A DNA stretch of 42,364 nucleotides. It comes from Hyphomonadaceae bacterium. GTDB lineage: Bacteria; Pseudomonadota; Alphaproteobacteria; Caulobacterales; Hyphomonadaceae. The notes under the pieces are model-generated. The model had not been told where the DNA came from and made no database searches. It saw only the letters and a program-made list of their open reading frames with translations. Below, piece by piece: positions 23,967 to 31,827 of the stretch. Position 1 is the first letter of the stretch. Each line of letters opens with the position of its first letter. Made by a program: the position numbers and the translations under genes. Where the stretch lies: the NCBI GenBank assembly GCA_947474455.1, contig CANJIL010000024.1, forward strand, positions 1-42,364, written 5' to 3'.

Positions 23967-24398
23967 TCAACGCGAAACGGCGACCATTCCGCGTCCCACT
24001 TCGGGGCGCAGCCGCATGCGCTGCTCCCAGCGCGCGACGTTTGGAAAAGCCGCCAGCTGGCCGCGCAGGGGCGCGACGTGCGGATACATTGCCATATCCG
24101 CGATGGTGTAGACGCCGAAGATGAAATCCCCGTCCGCGAGCTGGGCCGCCAGTGTTTCAAGGCTGGGCGGCGTTTTCGCCAGCCAGGGGGCTGCGGCTGC
24201 CGCATCCGGCAGGAAGTGGTTGGTCTTACGCGCCAGCGCCAACAGCACGTTGTTCGCGCCTGGCAGCCGCGCATTCCCCACCACGGTCACCGGAAGCGGG
24301 GCGCGTGCGGGGGCGATCACATAGTCGAGGAACATCTCCTCAAGCGCGATGCCGATGGCCTGGCTATCAGGACCGATGCCTGCGTGAAACTCGATCAT
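23967..24398 (-). CDS. short glutathione S-transferase-like protein
   Basis: 143 residues beginning MIEFHAGIGPDSQAIGIALEEM. The second half fits GST C-domains: GDFIFGVYTIADMAMYPHV with the conserved N-capping Ser/Thr-x-x-Asp pattern, then WEQRMRLRPEVGRGM. Typical GSTs have about 200 residues; here the N-terminal thioredoxin part is cut to about 45 residues and the usual cis-proline (VPxL) region is reduced. The gene may therefore be truncated, or a reduced form without glutathione chemistry. The start at 24398 is an ATG with no obvious alternative upstream, divergent from argE with 68 bases between. Confidence 0.65.
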   Translation of the reverse strand: MIEFHAGIGPDSQAIGIALEEMFLDYVIAPARAPLPVTVVGNARLPGANNVLLALARKTNHFLPDAAAAAPWLAKTPPSLETLAAQLADGDFIFGVYTIADMAMYPHVAPLRGQLAAFPNVARWEQRMRLRPEVGRGMVAVSR

Positions 24399-24466
24399 TG
24401 GTCCGGCATAAGGATTTGACGACGAAAGTCTATGGCGCGGCGCTAGTGTTGGGCTAGCCTTGCGCC

Positions 24467-25624
24467 ATGACCACTATCGCTTCTGTTCAGGGTATTCTCG
24501 CCCGCCTCGTCTCGTTCGACACGACATCGCGCGATTCGAACCTGCCGCTGATTGAGTGGGTCGAGGATTTCCTGCGTCCACTGGGGGCCGAGCTCGTCCG
24601 CTCGCCTAGCGAGGATGGACGCAAATCCAATCTCTGGGCCCGGTTCGGACCTGATCTGCCCGGCGGGATTGTGTTGTCGGGTCATACGGATGTCGTGCCT
24701 GTTGATGGCCAGCCATGGTCGACCAACCCGTGGGACCTGATCGAGCGCGACGGCAGATGGTATGGCCGCGGCTCGTGCGACATGAAGGGCTTTCTTGCTC
24801 TGGCGATGGCGCATGCCGAGGTCTTTTCGAAACTGCCCCTCTCGAGGCCTGTTCACTTCGCCTTCTCGTATGACGAGGAGGTGGGCTGCGCCGGTGTGGA
24901 GCCGATGATTGCCAAGATTGCGGCGAGCGGTTCGGCGCCAAGCGTGGTGTGGGTGGGAGAGCCGACGCAGTGGGGCGTGCTCTCCGCGCACAAGGGCATC
25001 CGTGATTATGAGGTGCGGATCACGGGCAAGGCGGCGCATTCATCTGATCCGCGGCTCGGCGCGTCGGCCATCCATGAAGCGATTGATTTGCTCAACATCC
25101 TGCGCGGCATCGCGCGGGAACAGGAGTCGAATGCGCCGAAGGCTTCGGACTTCGATCCGTCGTGGACGACGATCACGGTGGGCGAGATCGGCGGCGGCAC
25201 GGCGCCGAACATTCTGGCGCGCGAATGCCGGTTCGTGTTCGATGTGCGTACGGTGCCCGGCGTCAATCCGGACGCGCTGCTGGCGCCGTTCTTTGCGGAG
25301 GTCGAACGTGTGCATGCGAAGCTGTCGGCGCGCGGGCCTGAATGTGGGGTGACGGTTGAAATTCGCGCCAACGCGCCGCCGCTGCAGGTGGTGCGGGACA
25401 GCGCCGCCGAGCAGTTCATCCGCGCGCTCACCGGCGACAACAACCTGCGCGTTGCGGCATTCGCGACCGAGGCGGGGCAATTCCAGCGCGCAGGATTTCC
25501 CGCCGTGATCTGTGGCCCCGGATCGATCGATCAGGCGCACCAGCCCGATGAGTTCCTCGCGGTCTTAGAAGTCGAGAAGGGACTGCGCGTGTTCGAGCGG
25601 TTTATCGCTATGCTGCGAGCCTAG
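24467..25624 (+). CDS. argE: acetylornithine deacetylase (M20 family)
   Basis: 385 residues of the M20 dinuclear-zinc hydrolases. Visible ligands and catalytic residues: SGHTDVVPV (H73, D75), RGSCDMKGF, DEEVGC (catalytic glutamate), and the late GPGSIDQAHQPDE (histidine ligand). The dimerisation domain, from about residue 180, opens HKGIRDYEVRITGKAAHSSDP. The enzyme removes the acetyl group of N-acetylornithine in arginine synthesis. Length and motifs fit ArgE better than DapE. The start is ATG 24467 just after the divergent GST gene. It ends one base before the convergent DUF3297 gene (25624/25625). Confidence 0.88.
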   Translation: MTTIASVQGILARLVSFDTTSRDSNLPLIEWVEDFLRPLGAELVRSPSEDGRKSNLWARFGPDLPGGIVLSGHTDVVPVDGQPWSTNPWDLIERDGRWYGRGSCDMKGFLALAMAHAEVFSKLPLSRPVHFAFSYDEEVGCAGVEPMIAKIAASGSAPSVVWVGEPTQWGVLSAHKGIRDYEVRITGKAAHSSDPRLGASAIHEAIDLLNILRGIAREQESNAPKASDFDPSWTTITVGEIGGGTAPNILARECRFVFDVRTVPGVNPDALLAPFFAEVERVHAKLSARGPECGVTVEIRANAPPLQVVRDSAAEQFIRALTGDNNLRVAAFATEAGQFQRAGFPAVICGPGSIDQAHQPDEFLAVLEVEKGLRVFERFIAMLRA

Positions 25625-25873
25625 TTATTCCGCCGGGCGGCCGTCGATATAGGGCTCGACCGTTCCCTTGAGCAGCATAGTCATGGGATTGCCTTTGCGG
25701 TCCATCGCAGCGCCGGCGACCACGCGGACCCAGCCCTCGCTGACACAATACTCCCAGACATTGGTCTTTTCCTGCCCATTGAAGCGGATGCCGATGCCGC
25801 GCTCCAGGAGCTCCTTGTCGTAATGGGGGCTCTTCGGGTTCTGGCTGAGGCGGTCGGGCAGGGCGTCTGTCAT
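25625..25873 (-). CDS. DUF3297 family protein
   Basis: 82 residues: MTDALPDRLSQNPKSPHYDKE, GIGIRFNGQEKTNVWEYC, then VRVVAGAAMDRKGNPMTMLLKG. This is the characteristic sequence of DUF3297, a short glutathione-peroxidase-unrelated domain of unknown role conserved in proteobacteria. ATG 25873. It abuts the argE stop convergently and starts 54 bases after the cysQ end on the same strand, so cysQ and this gene may be one transcript. Confidence 0.9.
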   Translation of the reverse strand: MTDALPDRLSQNPKSPHYDKELLERGIGIRFNGQEKTNVWEYCVSEGWVRVVAGAAMDRKGNPMTMLLKGTVEPYIDGRPAE

Positions 25874-25927
25874 GGCAAGCTCGTGGATTCGTGGACGGGC
25901 TGTCCTGCACCAAGCGGACGCGAAAGG

Positions 25928-26746
25928 CTAGACCGGCTCGCCGCCCCAGGCGACGAACGGGCCGTTGCGGAAGCCTTCGGCGCCGTTGCCGTAGGTGAAG
26001 GGCGAGCCGTCTGGCTTGATCATGCGCCCGCCGGCTGCATTGAGCACAGCGTGGCCTGCGGCCGTGTCCCATTCCATCGTTGGTCCCCAACGCGGATAGA
26101 CATCGGCCTTGCCGGCCGCCAGCCAGCAGAATTTGAGCGACGAGCCGATGGCGGTCTGCGCGGCGATCTTGTGCTCCGTCAGGAAAGTCTTAGTCCGCTC
26201 GTCCAGATGCGATGAGGATGTGATCGCCGTCAGACCCTCCGGGGGATAGGCGCGTGTTTTCAGCAGGCGACCCTCGCGTATCATTTTGCCCGGCCCGAAC
26301 GCCTCGATCAGATGCGCCTCGGCGCCGCCAAAATACATCTCGCGCCGCGCCGGCGCGAACACGCAACCGGCCACCGGCTTGCCGCTGCAGATCAGAGCGA
26401 TGTTGACGGTGAAGTCGCCCTTGCGCTGCACGAACTCCTTGGTGCCGTCGACCGGGTCGACCAGCAGGAACGCCTCTGCGACCTTTTCGCAAAGTCCTTC
26501 GCGCGCGGCCCGCTCCTCGGCCAGCACCGGCACGCCCGGCAGCGCCTGCTCCAGGCGTGCGAGAATGATTTCTTCCGCTCGTTCATCCGCATCCGAAACC
26601 GGGCTGTAGTCGGCCTTGGTCCGCGTCTGGAAATCGCTGTTATAGACCTCCATCACCGCAACCCCCGCATCGGAAGCGATGCCAGCGAACAGCTTCGCCA
26701 GCTGGTTCCGCTCGGTAGCGGTGGGCGCGGAAAGGGCGAAGGTCAT
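25928..26746 (-). CDS. cysQ: 3'(2'),5'-bisphosphate nucleotidase
   Basis: 272 residues; I chose ATG 26746 (MTFALSAPTATERN) with TAAGG six bases upstream, rather than an ATG nine residues earlier. The inositol-monophosphatase-fold metal motifs are present: DADERAEEII, VLAEER, LLVDPVDGTKEF, and PTMEWDTAAGHAVL near the end. CysQ hydrolyses the 3'-phosphoadenosine-5'-phosphate released by sulfur assimilation, using magnesium, in the cytoplasm. Its presence fits the sulfur theme of soxCD and msrP in the same window. Its neighbour galE is divergent (start 26869). Confidence 0.9.
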   Translation of the reverse strand: MTFALSAPTATERNQLAKLFAGIASDAGVAVMEVYNSDFQTRTKADYSPVSDADERAEEIILARLEQALPGVPVLAEERAAREGLCEKVAEAFLLVDPVDGTKEFVQRKGDFTVNIALICSGKPVAGCVFAPARREMYFGGAEAHLIEAFGPGKMIREGRLLKTRAYPPEGLTAITSSSHLDERTKTFLTEHKIAAQTAIGSSLKFCWLAAGKADVYPRWGPTMEWDTAAGHAVLNAAGGRMIKPDGSPFTYGNGAEGFRNGPFVAWGGEPV

Positions 26747-26868
26747 TTGCGGCCTTACAATCTGTCCGGCCACGCTTCGCGGGACTGCGATCTCATGTCA
26801 ATCTCGGTGAGTTAGCTCTGTTCATGCCGGCGCATGCCTTGCATAAAAAGGCAAGCAAGAGGCCGGGC

Positions 26869-27873
26869 ATGACACTTCAGCGTATCCTGATCGCAGGCGG
26901 GGCAGGCTATATCGGCTCCCACGCCGCCAAGGCTGTCCGTCTGGCGGGCCGCGAGCCGGTGGTGCTCGACGATCTCAGTTCGGGACACGAACATGCGGTG
27001 CGCTGGGGCCCGCTGGTCACGGCTGACATCCGGAACCCGGAAGCCGTGCGCGCGGTCATTCGCGAGTACAAGCCAGAAGCCGTGATGCAGTTCGCGGCTC
27101 GGATCGAGGTAGGCGAGGGCGAAAAAAATCCCTCCCATTTCTACGACAACAATGTCGCCGGCACTCTGAACCTTGTGAATGTCATGCTGGAGGAGGGGGT
27201 CAGGAACCTCGTCTTCTCGTCCACCTGTGCGATCTATGGCGATCCAGAGCGGCTGCCGCTCACCGAGGACCTGCCGAAGCGGCCCGTGAGCGTCTATGGC
27301 CGCACCAAGCTGATGTGCGAGCAGATACTGGAAGACATCAGCAAGGCGCATGGTCTCAACTTCGCCGCGCTCCGCTATTTCAACGCTGCGGGCGCCGATC
27401 CCGATGGCGAGACGGGGGAAGAGCATGATCCCGAAACGCACCTAATCCCGAATGCGCTGAAGGCGGCCGTCGGCCTCGGCGGCCCGATGAAGCTGTTCGG
27501 CAACGACTATCCAACGCCAGATGGAACCTGCATTCGCGACTTTATCCATGTCACCGATCTTGCGCAGGCTCATATCCTCGCGGCGGACCGGCTCGCCGCA
27601 GGTTCGGGCAATCTTCAGCTCAACCTCGGCTCGGGCAACCGCAACACCGTGCTTGAGGTGCTGCAGGCGGTGGAGCGCGCGACAGGCCGCCCTGTGCCGA
27701 CCATCATGAGCCCACGTCGCCCCGGCGACGCCATCGCGCTTTATGCCGACACGACAAAGGTGAGGCAGACGCTCGGGTGGACGCCTAAGCTGTCGGACAT
27801 CGACACTGTTGTCTCGACGGCCTGGGCGTTCCATCGCCGGGTGTGGGGCGTGGATGCGAAAGCGGTCGAGTAG
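26869..27873 (+). CDS. galE: UDP-glucose 4-epimerase
   Basis: 334 residues with the Rossmann motif GGAGYIGSHAA at 10-20 and the catalytic triad of short-chain dehydrogenases: FSSTCAIYG (the serine/threonine), and Y143-x-x-x-K147 in VYGRTK. Later segments (LRYFNAAGADPDGETGEEHDPETHLIP, IRDFIHVTDLAQAH) fit GalE. It interconverts UDP-glucose and UDP-galactose for envelope sugars. Start ATG 26869 preceded by AGAGG. A small inverted repeat TGCCTT/AAGGCA (26835-26840 / 26848-26853) lies just upstream. It is not next to any sugar transferase in this window. Confidence 0.93.
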   Translation: MTLQRILIAGGAGYIGSHAAKAVRLAGREPVVLDDLSSGHEHAVRWGPLVTADIRNPEAVRAVIREYKPEAVMQFAARIEVGEGEKNPSHFYDNNVAGTLNLVNVMLEEGVRNLVFSSTCAIYGDPERLPLTEDLPKRPVSVYGRTKLMCEQILEDISKAHGLNFAALRYFNAAGADPDGETGEEHDPETHLIPNALKAAVGLGGPMKLFGNDYPTPDGTCIRDFIHVTDLAQAHILAADRLAAGSGNLQLNLGSGNRNTVLEVLQAVERATGRPVPTIMSPRRPGDAIALYADTTKVRQTLGWTPKLSDIDTVVSTAWAFHRRVWGVDAKAVE

Positions 27874-27935
27874 GCGCTTCGAACCAACATTTTCAAATCT
27901 GACGGCATGAAGGGCGAGGGCGAACTCGTCCTCAA

Positions 27936-29084
27936 TCAGTCTAGCGTGCGACGGTAGCGCAGCATCGCCAACGCGGTCACGATACACACAAAGATGCCAA
28001 GGGCGACGTGGCTGGGCCACAGCGTTTCCAGCCCTTCGCCTTTGAGCAATGAGCCCCGAACTACCCGCAGGAAGTGTGTTACCGGAATTGCCTGGCCGAT
28101 AGTCTGCGCCCATTCCGGCATGCCGCGGAACGGGAACATGAAGCCGGACAGCAAGATCGACGGCAACATGTAGAAGAACGACATCTGCATTGCCTGAAGC
28201 TGCGTGCGCGCGACTGTCGAAATCAGGAAGCCAAGTGCGAGCGAGCCGGTGATGAACAACAGCACGCCGAGGACAAGCGCATCCCATCCGCCAGCCATCG
28301 GCACCTGGAACAGCACCGATGACATCACGAGGATGACTGTTGTCTGCAACAGGCCCACCATCACATAGGGCGCCAGCTTGCCGATCATCACCTCGATCGG
28401 CTGGGCGGGCGTGGCGAGCAGCGATTCCATTGTTCCGCGCTCCGTCTCGCGCGTGACGGAGAGGGCCGTCATCATCACCAGCGTCATCGACAGGATCACG
28501 CCCAGGAGGCCGGGCACGATATTGTACGCCGTGATCCCCTCAGGATTATAGCGTCGGTGCACGACCACCTCAAAAGGCGGCGACTGTGGCGTGCGTGCGG
28601 CGAGACCGCCCGGCAGATCATGGTTCAACGCCTTTGCCGGCAAGCCGGCGGCGGCGTTGACGGCTGCGCCTGTGGCTGAGGGATCGGTTGCATCTGCTTC
28701 AAGCAGAATCTGCGCGCCCTCGCCGCGGGCGATGCGGCGGGAGAAATCTCCCGGAATGGTCAGCGCAAACTGAACCCTGCCCCCGCGCAGCAGCGCGTCG
28801 AGTTCCTCCACTGATCCCGCCTCGTGCGTGATGTCGAAGAACTGCGTGTTGACGAAGGCGGCGAGCGTAGAACGCGCCATCGCGGAGCTATCCTGCACCA
28901 GCACGGCGGTCGGCAGGTGGCGGGGCTCGTTGTTGATCGCATAGCCGAACAGCAGGAGCTGTACGACGGGGATCATCAGGATCATCGCATAGGTGAGTCT
29001 GTCTCGTGTGAGCTGGACGAACTCCTTGGCGAGCACGGCGAGGATGCGTGTCGGCCAGGAATCATGGGTGACGGCGCGGCTCAT
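27936..29084 (-). CDS. ABC-2 type drug/export permease
   Basis: 382 residues. An N-terminal membrane span (about 25-45, ILMIPVVQLLLFGYAI), a long extracytoplasmic region (about 50-185), then five spans between about 190 and 372, with the conserved MTALSVTRETERGTMESLLATP loop in between. This is the ABC2_membrane_3 layout of YhhJ/YbhS-type multi-drug exporters. Its start overlaps the ATPase stop by four bases (ATGA) on the same strand, so they are co-translated. It ends the four-gene tetR-hlyD-ATPase-permease unit. Efflux of an unknown toxic compound is the likely job; only one permease is here, so it probably works as a homodimer. Confidence 0.87.
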   Translation of the reverse strand: MSRAVTHDSWPTRILAVLAKEFVQLTRDRLTYAMILMIPVVQLLLFGYAINNEPRHLPTAVLVQDSSAMARSTLAAFVNTQFFDITHEAGSVEELDALLRGGRVQFALTIPGDFSRRIARGEGAQILLEADATDPSATGAAVNAAAGLPAKALNHDLPGGLAARTPQSPPFEVVVHRRYNPEGITAYNIVPGLLGVILSMTLVMMTALSVTRETERGTMESLLATPAQPIEVMIGKLAPYVMVGLLQTTVILVMSSVLFQVPMAGGWDALVLGVLLFITGSLALGFLISTVARTQLQAMQMSFFYMLPSILLSGFMFPFRGMPEWAQTIGQAIPVTHFLRVVRGSLLKGEGLETLWPSHVALGIFVCIVTALAMLRYRRTLD

Positions 29085-30019
29085 CGGTAGTTGTCCTCCG
29101 ACTGGCCCATCAGGTGAATGAAGGCGTCCTCCAGCGTCGGCTGCGTGCGCGTCCAGGTGAAAGGCGCGTGGCGGTATGGTTGCAGCGCGGCGTCAAGCGC
29201 CTGTGCGTCGACGCCGGAGACGTGCAGCGTCAGGCCGAACGGAGCTGCGGCCTCAACACCAGGCAGTTTGGCGATCTCGGGTGAGAGGCGGTCAACGCCC
29301 GGGCCTTCTCCTTGCCACGTCACGAGGCCGACTTTGGTCAGGATCTGGTTCGCGGTTCCGCGCGCCATCAGCTTGCCGTAGGCTATGTAGGCGATGTCGT
29401 GACAGCGCTCGGCTTCGTCCATGTAGTGAGTGGAGACCAGGACGGTGAGGCCGGCGGCGGACAGAGCGTGGATCTCGTCCCAGAACTGCCGCCGCGCCTG
29501 CGGGTCGACGCCTGCAGTCGGTTCATCGAGCAGAAGAAGGTCGGGTTCGTGCAGCGTCGTTGCGGCCAACGCCATGCGTTGTTTCCAGCCCCCTGAGAGT
29601 TTACCCGCGAGTTGCTTGCGGCGCTCGTAGAGGCCCAGACGGTCGAGCGCATCCTTCACGCGCTCCTGCCGTCGGTCGAGCCCGTGCACGCGGGCCATGA
29701 ACATCAAATTCTCTTCTATGGTCAGGTCGTCATACAGCGAGAACTTCTGCGTCATGTAGCCGACGTGAAGCTTGATCAGGTCGGATTGGGTGACGATGTC
29801 GAAGCCGAGGCATTTGCCGGTCCCGCTGTCGGGCGTCAGCAAACCGCAGAGCATGCGCAGCGTCGTCGTCTTGCCCGAGCCATTGGGGCCGAGAAAGCCA
29901 GTGATGCGCCCGCGCGGAACCTGGATCGAGAAGTCTTTCACGACATGCTTGTCGCCGAACGATTTATTGAGACCCTGCACGTCGATGGCGAGATTGGTCG
30001 AAGCGAGAGGCGTACTCAT
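29081..30019 (-). CDS. ABC exporter ATPase
   Basis: 312 residues. Walker A GPNGSGKT (44-51), signature LSGGWKQRMALA, Walker B LLLLDEPTAGVDP, then a DEAERCHDIAYIAYG region and a C-terminal domain with ATP-independent dimerisation characteristics (VEAAAPFGLTLHVSG). This is the YhhG/CcmA-type ATPase of ABC-2 exporters. It overlaps its neighbours by four bases at both ends (30016-30019 with the HlyD protein, 29081-29084 with the permease), which indicates tight translational coupling. It would supply power to the permease at 27936-29084. Confidence 0.92.
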   Translation of the reverse strand: MSTPLASTNLAIDVQGLNKSFGDKHVVKDFSIQVPRGRITGFLGPNGSGKTTTLRMLCGLLTPDSGTGKCLGFDIVTQSDLIKLHVGYMTQKFSLYDDLTIEENLMFMARVHGLDRRQERVKDALDRLGLYERRKQLAGKLSGGWKQRMALAATTLHEPDLLLLDEPTAGVDPQARRQFWDEIHALSAAGLTVLVSTHYMDEAERCHDIAYIAYGKLMARGTANQILTKVGLVTWQGEGPGVDRLSPEIAKLPGVEAAAPFGLTLHVSGVDAQALDAALQPYRHAPFTWTRTQPTLEDAFIHLMGQSEDNYR

Positions 30020-30999
30020 CTCGCGGCGGCCTTCAGAGGAGTCACATCGATCGGCTGGCCGGGGGTAAGTTCCTGCGAGGCGACGGGCAGCGCTTCGATC
30101 ATGAACACCATCCGGTCGCGGGCTTCGCGGCTGTAGATCACCGGCGGCGTGAATTCGGGGCGAGGAGAGACATAGATGATCTTCGCCTTGAGGTCCTTCT
30201 CGCAGCCATCACAGGAGAAGGCGACTTCGGCGCCCACCGCATAGGTCGCGATATCTTTCTCTGGCGCAAAGAAGCGCAGGCGCACGCGACCGTCAGGAAT
30301 GAACGATAGCACCGGCTGGTTCGCCGGCACCCACTCGCCAGCCTGGAAGAACACATCCTCCACGCGGCCAGCGGTAGGCGCCTGTGGGGCGATGTCCGAC
30401 AGTCGCGCCTCGGCCGCGCCGAGCGCTGCTTCCGCCTGGCGCACCCGATCCTGCGCGGCCCGCGCTTGATCTTCGCGCGCGCCAAGCTTTGCCGCCTGCA
30501 ATTGCTTCTCGATGGCGCGCACATTCGCCGCAGCCGTGGCGCGCGCTGCAACCGCTGAGTCGAGCTGCGCACGCGATGCGGCGCCTGCCTCGGCCAGCGG
30601 CTGAATGCGCTTCAGTGATGTGTCAGCCTCGTTCAGCACCGCGTGGGCTGCAACGAGCTGCGCTTCGATCACGCCAAGTTCCGCTGGCCGTTGTCCGCGC
30701 CGAGCGTCCGCCGCAAGCGATTTTGCACTCTCGACTTCAGCCGAGGCTTGATCGCGCGCAGCCAGCGTCTGCGCCGGATCGACGGCGAAGAATTTCGCAC
30801 CCGCCGCCACCACGTCACCGCGCTGAACGCCAATCTCGACAAGTCGTCCCGCAACGGGTGAGGCTGCATAGAGCGCTTCGCCTTCAACGTAACCGGAGAG
30901 GACATCGCCTTGGGGATCCCCGCTTCCGAAGGCGAGATAGGCGCCAAGGCCTGCAGCTCCCAGCAGGAGCGCGCCGATTAGGATCCGCTGCGGTTTCAT
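30016..30999 (-). CDS. HlyD/RND-type membrane fusion protein
   Basis: 327 residues. ATG 30999 follows the tetR coding end; the longer in-frame start (31059) would overlap tetR more and lacks a signal. One N-terminal membrane span (ILIGALLLGAAGLGAYLAF), the biotinyl-lipoyl-like opening (EALYAASPVAGRLVEIGVQRGDVVAAGAKFFAVDP), a long alanine-rich coiled-coil hairpin (about 80-200) and the return APTAGRVEDVFFQAGEWVPANQPVLSFIP make up the adaptor of a tripartite efflux pump. It connects the inner-membrane ABC permease with an outer-membrane channel encoded elsewhere. It is the second gene of the operon. Confidence 0.88.
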   Translation of the reverse strand: MKPQRILIGALLLGAAGLGAYLAFGSGDPQGDVLSGYVEGEALYAASPVAGRLVEIGVQRGDVVAAGAKFFAVDPAQTLAARDQASAEVESAKSLAADARRGQRPAELGVIEAQLVAAHAVLNEADTSLKRIQPLAEAGAASRAQLDSAVAARATAAANVRAIEKQLQAAKLGAREDQARAAQDRVRQAEAALGAAEARLSDIAPQAPTAGRVEDVFFQAGEWVPANQPVLSFIPDGRVRLRFFAPEKDIATYAVGAEVAFSCDGCEKDLKAKIIYVSPRPEFTPPVIYSREARDRMVFMIEALPVASQELTPGQPIDVTPLKAAAR

Positions 31000-31643
31000 G
31001 TGCGTGGGCTCGTGAGAAGGCCGGGCAGCAAGTTGTCGAGATGCTGCTGCATCAGGCATAGGATGTCGAAAGGCTTCGCCCCGACGGGGACAAAGGTCTC
31101 GCGGAAGATCACCGCCACGAGCAGCGGGCTGGCGATCGACAGCGCGTGCTGGCGCGGATCGCCGGGACGCACCTCCCCGCGCTCCTGGGCCCGGGCGATG
31201 ACACTGGTCAGCAGGCCGATGCCCTTCGCGATGACGTCGGCGTGCCAGATGCGGGCGATCTCGGGGAAGTTGCCTGACTCGCCGATCACCATCTTGATGA
31301 CCTTGCCCATGTCCGACTGGTTCGCGAGGTCGGCGACCTGGGGGATCATCATCCGGATGAGCTGCTCGAACGGGCCGGGAAACCCGAGCGCGAAGCTCTC
31401 GATCGCGCCAATGTTCGGCGCTACGGCGTCTTTCACGACAGCTTCGAAAATGTCTTGCTTGGTCTCGAAATAGAGGTAGAGGGCGCCTTTCGAGATGCCG
31501 GCGCGCTTGGCGATGTCGTCGAGACGCGCGGCTGCAAAGCCTTTTTCAGCGAATACCGCATAGGCGGCCTTGACGATTTCGGCGGGCCGAGCGTCAGCCC
31601 GGCGTCGCCATTTCGGGGAGGAAGGGACAGAAGCTCCCGTCAC
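30996..31643 (-). CDS. TetR family repressor of the efflux operon
   Basis: 215 residues. Start codon GTG at 31643 (no in-frame ATG until about residue 70). Helix-turn-helix: LDDIAKRAGISKGALYLYFETKQDIF (about 41-66), the classic TetR pattern. The C-terminal region (about 80-205) is a helical ligand pocket with an L/M-rich end. It overlaps the HlyD gene by four bases. The palindrome at 31655-31680 lies just 12 bases before the start, so it very likely represses its own operon and is released when the exported compound binds. Confidence 0.9.
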   Translation of the reverse strand: MTGASVPSSPKWRRRADARPAEIVKAAYAVFAEKGFAAARLDDIAKRAGISKGALYLYFETKQDIFEAVVKDAVAPNIGAIESFALGFPGPFEQLIRMMIPQVADLANQSDMGKVIKMVIGESGNFPEIARIWHADVIAKGIGLLTSVIARAQERGEVRPGDPRQHALSIASPLLVAVIFRETFVPVGAKPFDILCLMQQHLDNLLPGLLTSPRT

Positions 31644-31654
31644 TGTTGCGCTCT

Positions 31655-31680
31655 TATATAACTAACCAGTCAGTTATATA
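31655..31680. promoter_or_regulatory. TetR operator overlapping the operon promoter
   Basis: TATATAACT (31655-31663) and AGTTATATA (31672-31680) form a perfect nine-base inverted repeat with an eight-base spacer. The core reads AACTAACCAGTCAGTT, close to the ACTGACTGGTTAGT-type sites bound by several TetR repressors. It lies 12 bases upstream of the tetR GTG. The minus-strand TATATA motifs could serve as the -10 region. Confidence 0.75.
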
Positions 31681-31827
31681 TATTCAGGGGCGCGGGAGAG
31701 TCCAGACGGTTCAGGAAAGAATCTTTCGTGAAGTGCCCCGTCCGAGGCGGCAGCTCAGGGGGAACCCTCGGGAAACCAATAGCCTGTAAAGATTCCCGAC
31801 GATTAAGTTTACGGCGGACCCCGACGA

